This document shows, piece after piece, positions 48,395 through 60,639 of a stretch of DNA of 64,000 nucleotides (position 1 is its first letter; each line of letters starts with the position of its first letter). The notes beneath the pieces were generated by a model. It searched no databases, was not told where the DNA came from, and saw only the letters and a list, made by a program, of their open reading frames with translations. The stretch spans positions 4,960,001 through 5,024,000 of the forward strand of contig JAOVFP010000007.1 of assembly GCA_025738555.1 (NCBI GenBank), in the 5' to 3' direction. The stretch comes from Cyathus striatus (Eukaryota; Basidiomycota; Agaricomycetes; Agaricales; Nidulariaceae). The translations under genes were made by a program, and so were the position numbers.

Positions 48395-51196
48395 TTAATC
48401 CTCAGTCATATATTTACTTAAGTCCATGACTGGGTTAAGATGCTTTCTGCCCCTCTTTGGAACAGTAACAGGCTGATTACTATGAAGGGTATATATAAGT
48501 ATATGTTGCATACATATATAAGATACATGACAAGGGAAACTCACCTTACGCATCGATATAGCTTGTGCATAATAGCATGAAATGCTTTGGGACATTGTTC
48601 TTGTACAGCTTCAAGGCTCTCCATGTGGTATTGGTAGGTGGGTGCAAAAAGGTTCCCATCAAAGCTCTTTGCCAGCCTTATACCATCCTTCCATTCCATC
48701 AGGGCTGCATAAACCTGAAGAATGATCTGAATTAAACTCGGTAACAGAAAGAGTGAAGTGGTTCTCTTACAGCTGTTGCTCCAAGAGCAACCATAGCAAT
48801 TGGGAGCTCAGGTTCTTCAATCTGATCCATTTCGATGTTGTATTGTGTTACAGCTTCATGTCCAAGGGATGACGAGTGAGCAAAGTAGCTCGTCTTCAAT
48901 GTTTCGGATATGGCTATATTCAAATAGGGCGTGTCCAGTTGTGGAACCCAGGTCTATATATGTACATGACATAGTGTGAGAGTGATATACAAATTAAATG
49001 AATAGCAGCTTACCGAAGTTCCTGACCACTCTCCTGGAAAGATATACACACCGTGATTGTCGAAAAGAGTTGCAACGCATGTCTCACACTTTTTTCCAAG
49101 CCCCAATTCATAGACAGCAATATGGGCAGCAGCATTAGTCTTTGATGGACCTCGAGTGGCTGCGAAGCGGTCCAGAACCTAAGTAAAAGGTATCAAAAGA
49201 AACTATACCACAATGGAAAATAAGGACCCACTAAATTGCCAAGCTTTATACAGAAGTCAGGATCGAATTCCAGTCGTTCCTTGATATCATCCATTTTATC
49301 AGACTTGTAGAGCTCTGCTGCGGCAAATAGGACCTCCAGTCGAAAGGCATCGCACTGTTGGAACTCTGGCCAGCTGTGGTCCTTCAAGAGCTTCATGCTC
49401 TCGGATTGAATCACCTTCGTGACGAGAAACCGAATCTGCATATATTGATCTTTCAAATGAAGGCCCTTCCCGTTTGGTGTAGTAACGAGTCTTGTATGTG
49501 AGGGCCAATCATCGTGAGGGGCGCGTGACTTTTCTTTAGTTGGCTTGCAATCTACAATAATTGGTTGCTAGATAAGAGGAGAAGATAAGTATGTGAATAT
49601 CGGAACATAGAGTACAGCTTCACCTCTTTCTGAAATGCAATTTCACGGCGAAGCTAACAGTGAGCAGTGTCAACAGTGAGCAGGTGCAGCATAACGAAAT
49701 CCACTTACAGACTTCTTTGATGCAGCTTTCTTCAACTCGTGTTGACGTTTATGTTGCTTCGATTTAGGCTGCAGGCTCGCCCCATCTGATGCATAGTCTG
49801 CTTTGTACTCAGAGGTTTGAGGGAGCGAGCCACCCACAGACGATGACTGGCTGTGTTGGGTGGATACCCACACTTCAATATCGTCTTTGGGTGTAGAAAA
49901 TAGGCTGGTAGCTTCAGGGAATGTTCCAGTCTTCAGCATTGGTTCCCTAACAACAGGTTCCTAGTGCGATAGATAAGCTATAACAATAATGCTGTGGTCC
50001 ATGAGAAATAGACAGCTTACATCTAGCATTATATCAAGTTCAGCCTCATCGTCATCATCATCACCCTCCTCCCCGCTCTCCTCTTTCGAAGATTTCGATT
50101 TGGTATCTTCGGTATGTCCATGACTTTGCTTGTGCTCACTTGAATCTTCAGTGTCAGCTTCAGCCTCAGCCTCGTGGGACACAGCAGCTGTGGGTTTGGT
50201 GGGGCATTTAACTGAGGCGGCGGTTTTCCTAGGGGCTACGTGGGCGGTAAGTTGCTTTCGTAATTTTGCGTAAGTTGACGTACCTTGCACCTGGCCCAAA
50301 GATTTCGATTTGGTATCTTCGGTATGTCTATGACTTTGCTCATGCTCACTTAAATCTTCGGTGTCAGCTTCAGCTTCAGCCTCAGCCTCGTGGGACACAG
50401 CAGCTGAGGGTTTGGTGGGGCGTTTAACTGGGGTGGCGGTTTTCCTAGGGGCTACGTGGGCGGTAAGTTGCTTTCGTAATTCTGTGTAAGTTAACGTACC
50501 TTGCACCTGGCTCTGGGTCTGAGGTATGGACTCAAAGGACTTCATTGAAGCCTGGAAAGTGACAGCGTTGTCCGATTCCGCATCACTTTCTATAATTAAA
50601 GCCTTTGATCTTTGTTCTAAATGAGTTACCTGTCATCAGCATTTCTCATCATCAAATGAAGCGTCAAAGATCAACAAACCGTGTTTCTTCCCTCCCCTCT
50701 TCTTCTCTCCCTCCACGAGCACCTTGTTATTTTCTGAATTCTTCTTTGCGCGTTTCTTCTTTGCTGGTACGTCGGGATTTTGCTGAATGTTAAACTGTTC
50801 TGTCTCTGAAGCTATTATTCTTTAGTGCGTTTCTTGGTTTGATAATTGATTGCAACTTACTATCTGTGCTATGACGCTTGCGCTTTCCACCCTTCTTTGC
50901 TCGTGGTGCCTCACCACCTTTCAGCGGCAGCCAAGCTAGATCCCAGGTATAAGTAACTGTTGACATTTGTGTTATTTGTTGAGCTTACCTGGATTTAGCA
51001 GCGCATTCTTCTTTGCCTGTCGAGTTCCTGTTGGAGAATTTCAGGTAAGTACTGGGAACGTTCGAAGTTGAATGAAGTACTGACCACTCGTCGCCACGTC
51101 ATCAATCATCTGCCGCTCCTCAATCTGTTGCATAATCTTATTTTTCCTGCGAGTTTCATTTGACTTCATGGTACGTTCACTTGTTGACGCAGGCAT
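48395..51196 (-). CDS. DUF6532-type protein next to Plavaka transposase
   Basis: Starts at 51196 (MPASTSERTMKSNETRRKNK) and ends at 48395, with about ten short introns. The N-terminus is basic, followed by an internal duplication of about 75 residues (TYTELRKQLTAHVAPRKTAT and TYAKLRKQLTAHVAPRKTAA, 50290-50500 and 50050-50290) and an acidic run. The conserved region is at 48560-49460: IRFLVTKVIQSESMKLLKDH, RLEVLFAAAELYKSD, PELPIAMVALGATAVYAALMEW, YQYHMESLEAV. This is the same family as the gene at 1-2122. I found no in-frame stop in the conserved exons. Role unknown; its divergent placement beside a transposase suggests an accessory function in transposition or regulation. Confidence 0.6.
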
Positions 51197-51418
51197 TGTG
51201 GGTTGCTATTCTCGATGGAGGAGAGTTGAGTGGGAGGGATTGGTGGGTAGGAATTGGTGGTAGAGACTAGGAAATGAGGATGTGGCATAAGGAGTAATGT
51301 AAGTTTTAACTTGTCATTCGACTTTCCTGTACCGAACTGTGCGCTAACTCTTGGTCCTATCCTCAGACATTTACTTATTCAATTTATACATCATTTCATC
51401 TTTGTATCTAATTCATCT
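51197..51418. promoter_or_regulatory. Shared intergenic region of the divergent DUF6532-Plavaka pair
   Basis: About 220 bp separates the DUF6532 start (51196) from the preferred Plavaka start (51419). It must hold both promoters. No specific site can be called from sequence alone. Confidence 0.4.
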
Positions 51419-54400
51419 ATGGCGACTCGAGAATACACATGTGCTGCTTGTGAAACACCTAACCTAACGTCCTTGGGCCTTGCTTCACATATTCGACAAA
51501 GTCAAGACCCCTTCTGTCAACAATACTATGAATTAGAGGCTAATCAACAAGCATCGATTCAGCAAGTTGAACACGAGTCTTCAAAGGACTCGGGAGTGGG
51601 AGTGACTCCTTTCTTGGGTGATGCATTTGGATCAGCCACCGACTATGGCAATGATAACTTTGGCCAGGACGATGGAGATGAGATAATAGGAGCTCATCCC
51701 TGCATTGATGGAGATGATGAGGAGAGTATGGATGATGAGGATTGTGACGAGGAGGCTCAGGCTGCTGCCGCCGAAATGGAATACAATTGGGAGCCGGCTC
51801 ATCAGGATCAACATGAAGACCACGACATGGATGAAGATGACCTAGACGATGATTCAGCCTTACACAATGTGACTCAATCTCAGATTTGACAAGAAATTGT
51901 AGCACACCTCGCCGCCGAAGAACGTGCTCACACTCAGCATCCTTTAATTACACGGTTTTCGGACATATATCCTACCTCCAAACCTGGTGCAGTGCTACAC
52001 CAATCAAATCACTTGGATGAGGTCTATCACCACAACATCAGTGGTCTTATGAACCCTTGGGCACCGTTCACCTCAAGACTTGATTGGGAAGTCGCAAAAT
52101 GGGCAAAATGCCATGGTCCAAGTTCCACCGCATTCTCAGAACTTCTGGCTATCGATGGGGTGAGCAGACTCAGTGCTCTGTATGTTTGTGTCTTTTATTG
52201 CGTTATTGATGTTTTACCTATAGCTCCAGGAGGCACTTAACTTATCATACAAGAACACTGCACAGTTAAACAAGATTATTGATACAAAACTCCCTGGAGG
52301 GCGTCCCAGATTTCAACGCCAGGAGGTTCTTGTCGATGGCCAAGCGTATGAGCTATATTCCAGGAATATTATAGAGTGTGTTCGTGCGCTATGGGGGGAT
52401 CCTGAGTTCACTCCTCACCTCATGTTCGAGCCTCAGCGACAATTTGTGGATGAGGACCGTAAATCTCGGCAGTACCATGATATGCATACTGCAAAATGGT
52501 GGTGGTCAATGCAGGTACGTCCTTATTCTTTCAGTGTTGTATCTCTCTAATATTTAACCTGAAGTGAAAGGTGGAGGCGCAGTCAGGCCAAAAGGATTGT
52601 ACTATTGTACCTATCCTTGTATTGTCAGACAAGACTCAACTTACAACATTCCGAAACAAGACAGCCTACCCTGTGTATATGACGATTGGCAACCTCCCCA
52701 AGCATATCCAGTGGAAGACTTCATGAAATGGGCAGGTTTTGCTAGGTTATCTTCCGACATCGAAGCTTGATCATATTAAGAACAAGTCTTCCAAACGGCG
52801 AACCCTTGTGAACCTCTTCCACGCGTGTATGGACTTTATCTTGCAGCCACTTCAAACAGCTGGACACGAGGGGATTGAACTCATCAGCGGTGATGGCGCT
52901 GTCCGCTGGTGTTACCCCATTCTTGCAGCGTACATTGGTGATTATCCAGAACAAGTTATGGTGACTATCATCAAAACTGGGTTATGTCTTTCTTGCCCTA
53001 CTCCACGCGATGGCATTGGCGACTCACCCATACATTTACCTCCTCGTAATGATACTCCTATTCGCACTGCACTGGCTGCAGTCCCAGAAGGTTCAACCAC
53101 ATTCAACAAAGCTTGTATGGCAGCTGGAATAAAACCGGTTCCATATCCATTTTGGAGAAACCTCCCTTATGTCAACATATATCGGTCCATCACGCCTGAC
53201 ATTCTACATCAACTCTTCCAAGGAATTATAAAGCATGTCATTGGTTGGGTTCGTTCAGCTGTAGGCGATGCCGAAATTGATGCAAGATGTCGTTGTCTCC
53301 CTCCGAGCCACCATATCCGCTTATTCATGAAAGGAATTTGTAATCTTGCTCGTGTCACTGGGACAGAGCATGATCAGATTTCTCGATTTCTATTAGCTCT
53401 TGTCATTGACATTTGGCTCCCTAACTGCTCCACTATCTCCAACCAACGCTTAGTTCGTGCCATGCGTGCTATTCTCGATTTTGTCCAGCTAGCTAGGTAT
53501 CCAGTACATTCAGATGAGACGCTTGGCCTTCTTGACGCTGCTCTCAAGAGTTTCCATGATAACAAGAGCATCTTCGTTGATCTGGGAATCCGAAATCAGT
53601 TCAATATCATCAAGTTGCACTATGCTCAACATTACCGATTTTTTATAGAACTCTATGGTACAACCAACAACACTGACACACAGTACACTGAGCGGCTTCA
53701 TATCGATCTTGCTAAGAATGCCTACAGTGCCACAAATAGCAAGGATGAATTTTGCCAAATGACATTGTGGCTGGAACGCAAGGAGCGGATTTTCCAGCAT
53801 GACAAGTTTCTCCACCGTCATTTCTTCAGTGTACCAACTCTAACTGCTCACAAGCCTTCACCTGTGCCTGAACTAGTTCCTTTGCGAACATTGAGGATGT
53901 CAATACACCCCTCATGTCGAGCTGTCACCTTCACAACTCTACAAGATGAATATGGTGCACTAGATTTTGAAGCCGCCCTAGCTCGAATGGTAGTTCAGGC
54001 TCAGCATCCTGAAATTACGGACCCCCGTGTGATTCACCGTGAAAGTGATAGGCTTCCGATGTTATGTCAATCGGTATCAGTCTATCATCGTCTCAAGTAT
54101 GTTAGCCAGGATCCCTTTGCCTCGGATGCTGCAGCCCAAAGTGTGGTTGATTCAATACATGCCCAACCATCATGCATTGGAAAGTATAATATAACTATTC
54201 CTGGCTGCTTCGATACAGCTATTGTGGATTTCGAAGACAAAAAGTCTAATGGAGTAGACGGTATGTACTTAATTATAATTGCTGGGTATTACCAACTAAA
54301 GCTTTACTAGGACATGCTGTCACTCAAATTTGATGTATCTTCTCACTGCCATCTTGTGCATCTGCCGAATGGTTCAAGGGTGATCCTCCATCAAAACATT

Positions 54401-54669
54401 TTGCCTATGTGGAGTGGTTTACTCCTTTCTCAGCTGCTGCGATCAACCCTGCCTCCCTTCTCTACAAGGTCACGTTTCTTCGAACAGCAGGAACCCAGCG
54501 GTTGTCAAGTGTCATTCCGGTCAATCTAATTAAAGCAAGTGCACATTTGTTTCCTTCTTTTGGTCCAAAAGTGCCAGAGAGTTGGATTTCGAGCACTGTA
54601 CTTGATGACTGCAAGACTTTTTACATCAACCCTTTTAATAATAGATTCCAATACTCTACAATTGTATAA
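51419..54669 (+). pseudogene. Plavaka-family transposase
   Basis: I prefer the ATG at 51419 because it directly precedes a C2H2-type finger (YTCAACETPNLTSLGLASHIR). An acidic linker follows, then PGAVLHQSNHLDEVYHHN. After introns come the Plavaka core motifs: VPILVLSDKTQLTTF...AYPVYMTIGNLPKHI (52610-52700), LISGDGAVRWCYPILAAYIGDYPEQ (52880-52955), DILHQLFQGIIKHVIGWV (53200-53250) and TDTQYTERLHIDLAKNAYSATN (53670-53740). The C-terminal exon begins after an intron at about 54262-54310. TGA codons at 51887-51889, 52724-52726 and 54331-54333 stand where Arg is expected; no frameshift was seen. Plavaka proteins are DDE transposases of basidiomycete elements. Confidence 0.85.
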
Positions 54670-55113
54670 TTGAATAATATAAATAACCATTGCCATAATA
54701 GTGTCACTTAAATATCAATGTTGTGAAACAAGGTACATATAAGATCAAGAAAGTTAACATAAGTACAGTGCCCTCAGTCACTTCTCATCACCTGACTTGG
54801 CAGGAGTACATCATTGACACTCTAACTCGAACTACATTTTGACAGCACATTTTTTCGACTTGGAAACACATTTTGTCACATTAGATAGACTAGTTCTACT
54901 ACTACAGTGCTTTCCAAGTCAATTGGACAATTTTTTTTTTCGATCCGCTGAAAAAATGAAACAGACCCTATTACATAATAGGGTTATACCATATACGGAA
55001 ATTATTACATAATATTTATTGGCGAGCGATGATATTATGATTCCTCCAGGCACTTTGAGGGATGTGACAATGAGATGTTTACTCTTTCACAGCATAAGCA
55101 ACTTGTTGGACAT

Positions 55114-58100
55114 TCAGACCCATTCTGTAAATGATTTAGAAAAGCTGAAGGGCAATAAATTATAATATAACACATACTTGTAAGCACTCATGTATCTCCA
55201 ACAGTGACGAAAAAATTTGTGGATGTGTGTTGAAGAAACTGCATCCAAACATTTAGGAACTAACTCCTGGGCCTTTTTAAATGTTCCATCAGTGAGGCCA
55301 CGAAATTCTATAGATTTATGAGACATAATGTTAACTGAGTATTATAATATCAATATCATCAGGAAAAACCCCAACAGCTAAATTAGTGAAAATTCTTAAA
55401 TTTAAGTCCGAGTTAAGTGGAAAATAGTCAAAATAAGGACTATAAGAACTCTAAGGTAAAATAGTAAGGTCCCCTCCTTATTACAAATAAATAAGGAGAT
55501 ATTTGTATGAATAAGCTTGTATAGGTAGATAATAGGTATAACTTCATTAAATTTAGTCACTTATGTTGCCACAATTTAGCATAATTTCTCAATAGAAGTA
55601 TGGCAAAGGATCTTTTAAAGCAAAATAAGAAGGAATTTATTGTAGCATATAGATTGCCATACATTACTAATGTAATATTTATACAACATAGTCTCATTAT
55701 AACAATAAACCAAAGACATAACATATGCACTTCATAACATCCAGCAGTACCTCACTTAACAACAACTATAGCACTCCTTCATGACTCACTCAAGCCAGTA
55801 ACAGTGCCAGGAGACTAGTTCAGGGACCAGAGAGAGCAAGCATGGACAAGTGGTAAAGCGAGACAAACAAAGTGAGCCATGGAATTTTGAGACAAGAAAA
55901 GCAGTGGGGGATCAAGGACAGAGCCAAGCAAACATAGGGAGTTAGGTCCAGGGTATTACATTGACTGAACCAGGGAGCAGCAGCCAGAGAGGACAGTAAA
56001 GAGCGAGTACAATAATGTTGGTTACAACATAAGCATGTTCAAACTATAATACTAATTTACATGATAAGCACATAAATAACAGGTAAGGCAACCAAAGACA
56101 TACCAGACACATGAAGACTCCATTAACACGAGCAAGAATCCAGCAGGTAACAGCGCAAGGCCAGCCATACAACGAGTAGATACTCAGTCCCGGAGGTTTG
56201 CGTGACAGAGTAGAAATGGAGCAGGTGCCCAAGGTACATGGGTCAGAGCATTTGCGGTAGAAGGCCAAGATCTTGGTGGACGAATGGGGAACAAGTGAGG
56301 GATGCGATGGGAGGGGAAGGGAAGGAAAGAGCGGCAGAAGGAGGTCAAAATCATACGTTACTTGTGTACGTGTCAAGTTGAACATGCACGTGATACACAA
56401 TCAATGACAAATAAGGAGAAGCGGTCACGCACTGGCACTAACTTAGTAACTTTCTCACTTGCCATCAACTTGCTATTTGAAGCTAACTTAAACCCCCAGA
56501 TACGTCTTCTCCTCTTCAGTTTTGTGTTAGTACATAACTTGTAAGTAATTTCACTTTTATATAGTGTTTTATTGTTCACTTCAAATTTACTTACAGATTA
56601 GTTGTTACCATTAACCACAAGTAAGTAAACTTATGTAACACTATGACTCAGAGATAAAGATCATTTATTATCTGTATCCCTTGCCGTGACAGTAGTCTCT
56701 ACTATAAATTATACTGGATAGTATTATATATGTATTTTCATTAGTCAATGTAATATATATAACACATACATGACTTGTCATAATTCAAACTGGAAATAAA
56801 CTTGATGCAGTGTTTAAAATGATATTCTCTCTTAAAGGACTATCATAAATTTATCTTGCACTTTAGCTAGTATTTTATGCTAAAACTTGCTTAAAATCCT
56901 AATTTTCATTAAGGGAAATTCCTGTAATGCTTATCAACACTTATCATGTTCATATTAGGCCATATAAGTACAATTAAGTTCGAATTACTTGATATTAGTA
57001 ACATTTGAGCATGGGTAAATCTTAGTATTACTAATTTCACTAATTTAGCCGATGGGGATTTTCCTGATGATGAACCTACTGTATTTTGCGAGACCCCACA
57101 CCATCTCAATTGGATTGAGCTCACAATGAAATTTCGGAAGAAAGAGGCATTTATGGCCAGATCCTTCAATTACTAGTTGAAGAAGTGGCTTTTCTGCTTT
57201 AAAATCTGGTTGTAGAGCAAGTACCCGCTGCATGCAACAATCAGATGCACGAGTTTGATCATGTTCATCCATATCAGAAACTCCTCGAGCACCACTGGTT
57301 GAATTATCAGAACCTTCTATTTCATCTTGCTTCGATCGCGCCTCCTTTAGTGCAGCCTCACGAGCAGCCTGAGATAGCCTGCACATTTTGCAGATACCTA
57401 CCAAGCTAGATCCATGTTTCTGTTCAAGTTCAGCAAGCAATCCACACTCTCGCAATACCTGCTCCATTCCTTTGGTTTACCAGCCAAGGAATTTCCATCC
57501 TTATCAACACCTATATAGTCCAATGAAAATACCATGGACTGTACTTCACTAGTTGAAGGGTTAATAGTGTCATGGATAATAGGCTGTTGACCCCCAGGCC
57601 ATCGATTCATCTTGTGGGCTAGCAATGCATCTGCTGCAAAAGCCTCATGTGCTGATGAGCAGTCAAATATAAAGACAGCAACACCTTCAGGAAACTTTGC
57701 ATTAGAAATTTCAATCGCATCTTTTGTCTGATAAAATAGATTGTTAATAAATGTACATTTCTCAGCTGTAATGAGATTACCTGAGCAATTAATTGACCCA
57801 TATCCCACCATGGATCATGATTTGCACCCGGAAAAATAATCCTATGAGCATCAAAACTAGGAATGCGGTATGAAGTGAATGGTGCTGGTGGGGGTGGTGG
57901 GATCCATTCATTTTCATGCTCTCGCATAGTTCTAGCTGCAGTAGCAACAGGAGTTCTTGTATTTTTTGGTTTTCTTTTTACTGCCCTTGCTGATGTATTT
58001 GCTGGAGTTGTTTCCAATTCAGGTTCTGGTGGAGGCTTTGGATGCTCAGGCAGCAACATTTGTGCTGCGATCTCCTCTTCACTGAGAGCGAGTCGGCCGC

Positions 58101-60176
58101 AAGCTTCAATTATAAACTCAGAGACATGTACAATTCATCCACGTTCTTTTTTTCGAAGTGGTTGTTGACCATCGCATGCCCAAACATAGTTGTCAAGATC
58201 ATTGGCATGAAAGCAAGCTTCATCATGGAATATAGGATAATGGATCTTTTGACCATCACTTAGATTTGGCTTTATCTCGACAAGGTCATCACCGTCATAT
58301 GCATTGGCAAACCTGAATGGATTGATGTTAATCTATGAAAAATCTACAATAAATCATACTTACGGAAGGACTTGAGTGTGAACATAATTCAAAAACTCGT
58401 CACGAGAGATAATAACATCAGGCCGCTCATGTCCATCAATGTATACACCCTTTTTAACACACGACATTCGATATCCAAGCTGTTTAAGCCATGCTATAGA
58501 AGTTGTTTCACCAATTGTGTCTTCTATACCAAGACTTGGGAAAAGGAACTCATTCACATAGCGTCGTAGTTTAGGTGCATTTAACTATTACAATAATTAG
58601 TGTTTGAATTGAATATAGAAAGTGTACACATACTCTGCCAATAAATCCTCCATTGTCAACTGGTATTTCTCCCTTCAACCAATTTTGAATTGCAGAGTTA
58701 ACTTCTGATCGATCTAAATAGGACACATGCTGTGCACCTTTACCCTGTCTATTTTCGGGAAGTTGTCCAGTTTTTAGGACATGTAAAGCCATTGAACGTA
58801 ATGAATGTTGAAAGTACGTTCCTCGGTTGCAACATAATGCAATTGATTCACTGGCATTAGTCGCAGGCTGGATTTTAGCAAGCTGCTTCTTAAGAGAATG
58901 CCGTGTCCTCCATGGTGCACTTTTTATCTGAGTCTTCAGGTTTGCACACTCAATCGTAAATTTGAGTCGCAGATCATTGTATTGTGAAATAGCCTCCAAG
59001 TCCAATAGCTTTTGCGCTGCATTGTTATCAGTAAGAACAGTCTTCTTACTTCAATATTGGCTCTTCAGCCTCTCAACATTTCGGGCTAATCAATCATGTA
59101 AACGCATAAATTCTGCATCAGACAGTTCTTTTTTTTCTGAGCTATCTTTTTCGTCGTTGGGTGAGCAGCTAGACTTGGAGCTACTGTCATTTTCATCACT
59201 CGCATGTGTTACGATGCCACTGATATCAAGCTGTTAAAGTGCTAAAGTGTCAGAACTGAAATTTACGAAATATAATGTTTCCTACTACTAAGGCTTCGCT
59301 TGGAACATGTAAATTCCCTTCTTCACAGTTCAGCGATATGGAATGAGAGTCAGATCAACTGGAATCTTCAACACTTGTATATGTTACAGTGCTACTGGTG
59401 TCGAGCTAGTAGTCTTTAATAAAATATACTTATCAGATATGTAAATTTTGTACCTCTACATTTTCATATGAAGTGTAGACAGACTTATAATCACAGAGGG
59501 GAGGAGGTGAAGTATTCCTATCTAAATCTTCATCCTGTGTAGTTACAAAGTTCAGTAACAAACCGAGAAAAGGAAAGAATATTTTTAACATGACTCACGG
59601 TACTGGAGGCATCATTTACTGACTCTTCTTCCTCCTGGCGTGCTTCTTGTATTTTTTCGAGCTTAAACTTCGATGGTCTGGCCTAAGCATACATGTATTT
59701 CATGTTAAAATTGTAACAGTCAGATGTAATACAATAATTACCTGGAATATCGATGCAATTGATGGCTGCATTTGAATAGCTCGAGCCTTCTTTGTCTTGC
59801 CACTGGTATTTCTTCAGTTAGTTGTGCGAGCAATTTTGGCTGTGCGCTCCGGAACAATGTCAGCGATCTCGTGTCTTTCCTTCCGCTTCGTCATCTGAAC
59901 CAAAAATGTCAATTAATATTCTGCAAATAGACTTGATCTCATGCTTACCATGAGCTGTTTTTTCTCATCTGCAGAATTACCATGAGGTCGAGAAGTCAGA
60001 AGCTCGACATCTGAATCTTCTTCTGACAGTGCTTCTGTGACAGTTGGCATGTATGTGGTATCACATACAAGATCTGGATCATTATGTTCTTTTGAAATGC
60101 TGCCAATCTCTCCACGTTTAGCTGCTTCTCGTCGAAGGGCAGCATTTTGTCTCGCACTCTGTTTCTTCCTAGGCAT
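55114..60176 (-). pseudogene. Tc1/mariner-like DDE transposase, spliced, with an element in one intron
   Basis: Starts at 60176 (MPRKKQSARQNAALRRE). Visible parts in order: an acidic segment, a helical DNA-binding part (LRLKFTIECANLKTQIKSAP, 58970), SIAWLKQLGYRMSCVKKGVYIDGHERPDV (58400-58520), the first Asp in FHDEACFHANDLDNYVWACDG (58170-58230), VAVFIFDCSSAHEAFAADAL (57650) and LFLPKFHCELNPIEMVWGLAKY (57085-57150) with the catalytic Glu. The final exon, RGLTDGTFKKAQEL...FFRHCWRYMSAY, lies across the insertion at 55170-55310. Damage: TGA at 59094-59096, 59051-59053 and 58135-58137 (minus strand) and one frameshift near 57478. Confidence 0.75.
55357..57069. mobile_element. 1.7 kb CATCAGG mini-element inserted in a transposase intron
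   Basis: CATCAGGAAAAACCCCAACAG at the left is matched by the reverse complement of the right end, CATCAGGAAAATCCCCATCG; the match continues through GCTAAATTAGTGAAA. It has no transposase. Its ends and subterminal region match the 12.7 kb element around it, so it looks like an internally deleted relative. The site lies between the GTAGGT donor and CTATAG acceptor of the mariner transposase intron. Confidence 0.75.
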
Positions 60177-60639
60177 GGTGCAGGCTTCAACAATGAAATC
60201 CCTGGTAACCAGCAATTTTTTCATATGAATACATCAGTTTGTAATCCAAATTGTATTTGTAATGTTCCTGTGCTCTCGGAGGAGCTGTCAAAATTATATT
60301 GCCTGGTCCAAGAAGTGAAATGCCGTGGGAAAAAATAGGTTGACATCGTAAATCGACATCTTTTGATGGGTTTCCTCCCCAAAAAAATATTTAAAAAATC
60401 CGAAAAAAAATCTTTCCCCTTAAACTTCAAGTGCTGGAAATGTGACCGAGAGCACTGTAGAGCTGCTACTTATATTGTATAAAAGTTCCTAATCATGAGC
60501 GAATAGATCCTAATCATGGATAAATTGTGACCAGTAAGTACAAATAAGTAACTTTAAACAAAAATAAGAGAGGTGTAGTCCTTTTAATTACTAATTATAC
60601 CTTTTTTTGCTTTTTTAGCAGGTGGGGTTTTTCCTGATG

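Larger units (their letters stand above)
54905..60457 (-). mobile_element. Tc1/mariner-like (IS630-type) element, TA-flanked
   Basis: CAGTGCTTTC at the left and the reverse complement of the right end (CAGTGCTCTC) form a short TIR, directly flanked by TA on both sides (54903-54904, 60458-60459), the classical duplication of this superfamily. It contains a spliced DDE transposase and a later 1.7 kb insertion (55357-57069). Without that insertion it is about 3.8 kb. Confidence 0.7.
47901..60639. mobile_element. 12.7 kb element with CATCAGGAAAAACC ends, carrying Plavaka and DUF6532 genes
   Basis: CATCAGGAAAAACCTCAGCA at the left is matched by the reverse complement of the right end, CATCAGGAAAAACCCCACC. 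Both ends continue with an AAAATAAG/TAAGGCCCCCTCC-type subterminal region. The original content is a DUF6532 gene and a Plavaka transposase in divergent orientation; the mariner element at 54905-60457 is a later insertion. The target duplication was not resolved. A 1.7 kb relative with the same ends is at 55357-57069. Confidence 0.6.

Noticed and set aside
54860..54990. End of the 12.7 kb element at the short palindrome near 54970
   Set aside because: TAATAGGGTTA lacks the CATCAGG signature, and the mariner TIR with TA flank explains the border at 54905.
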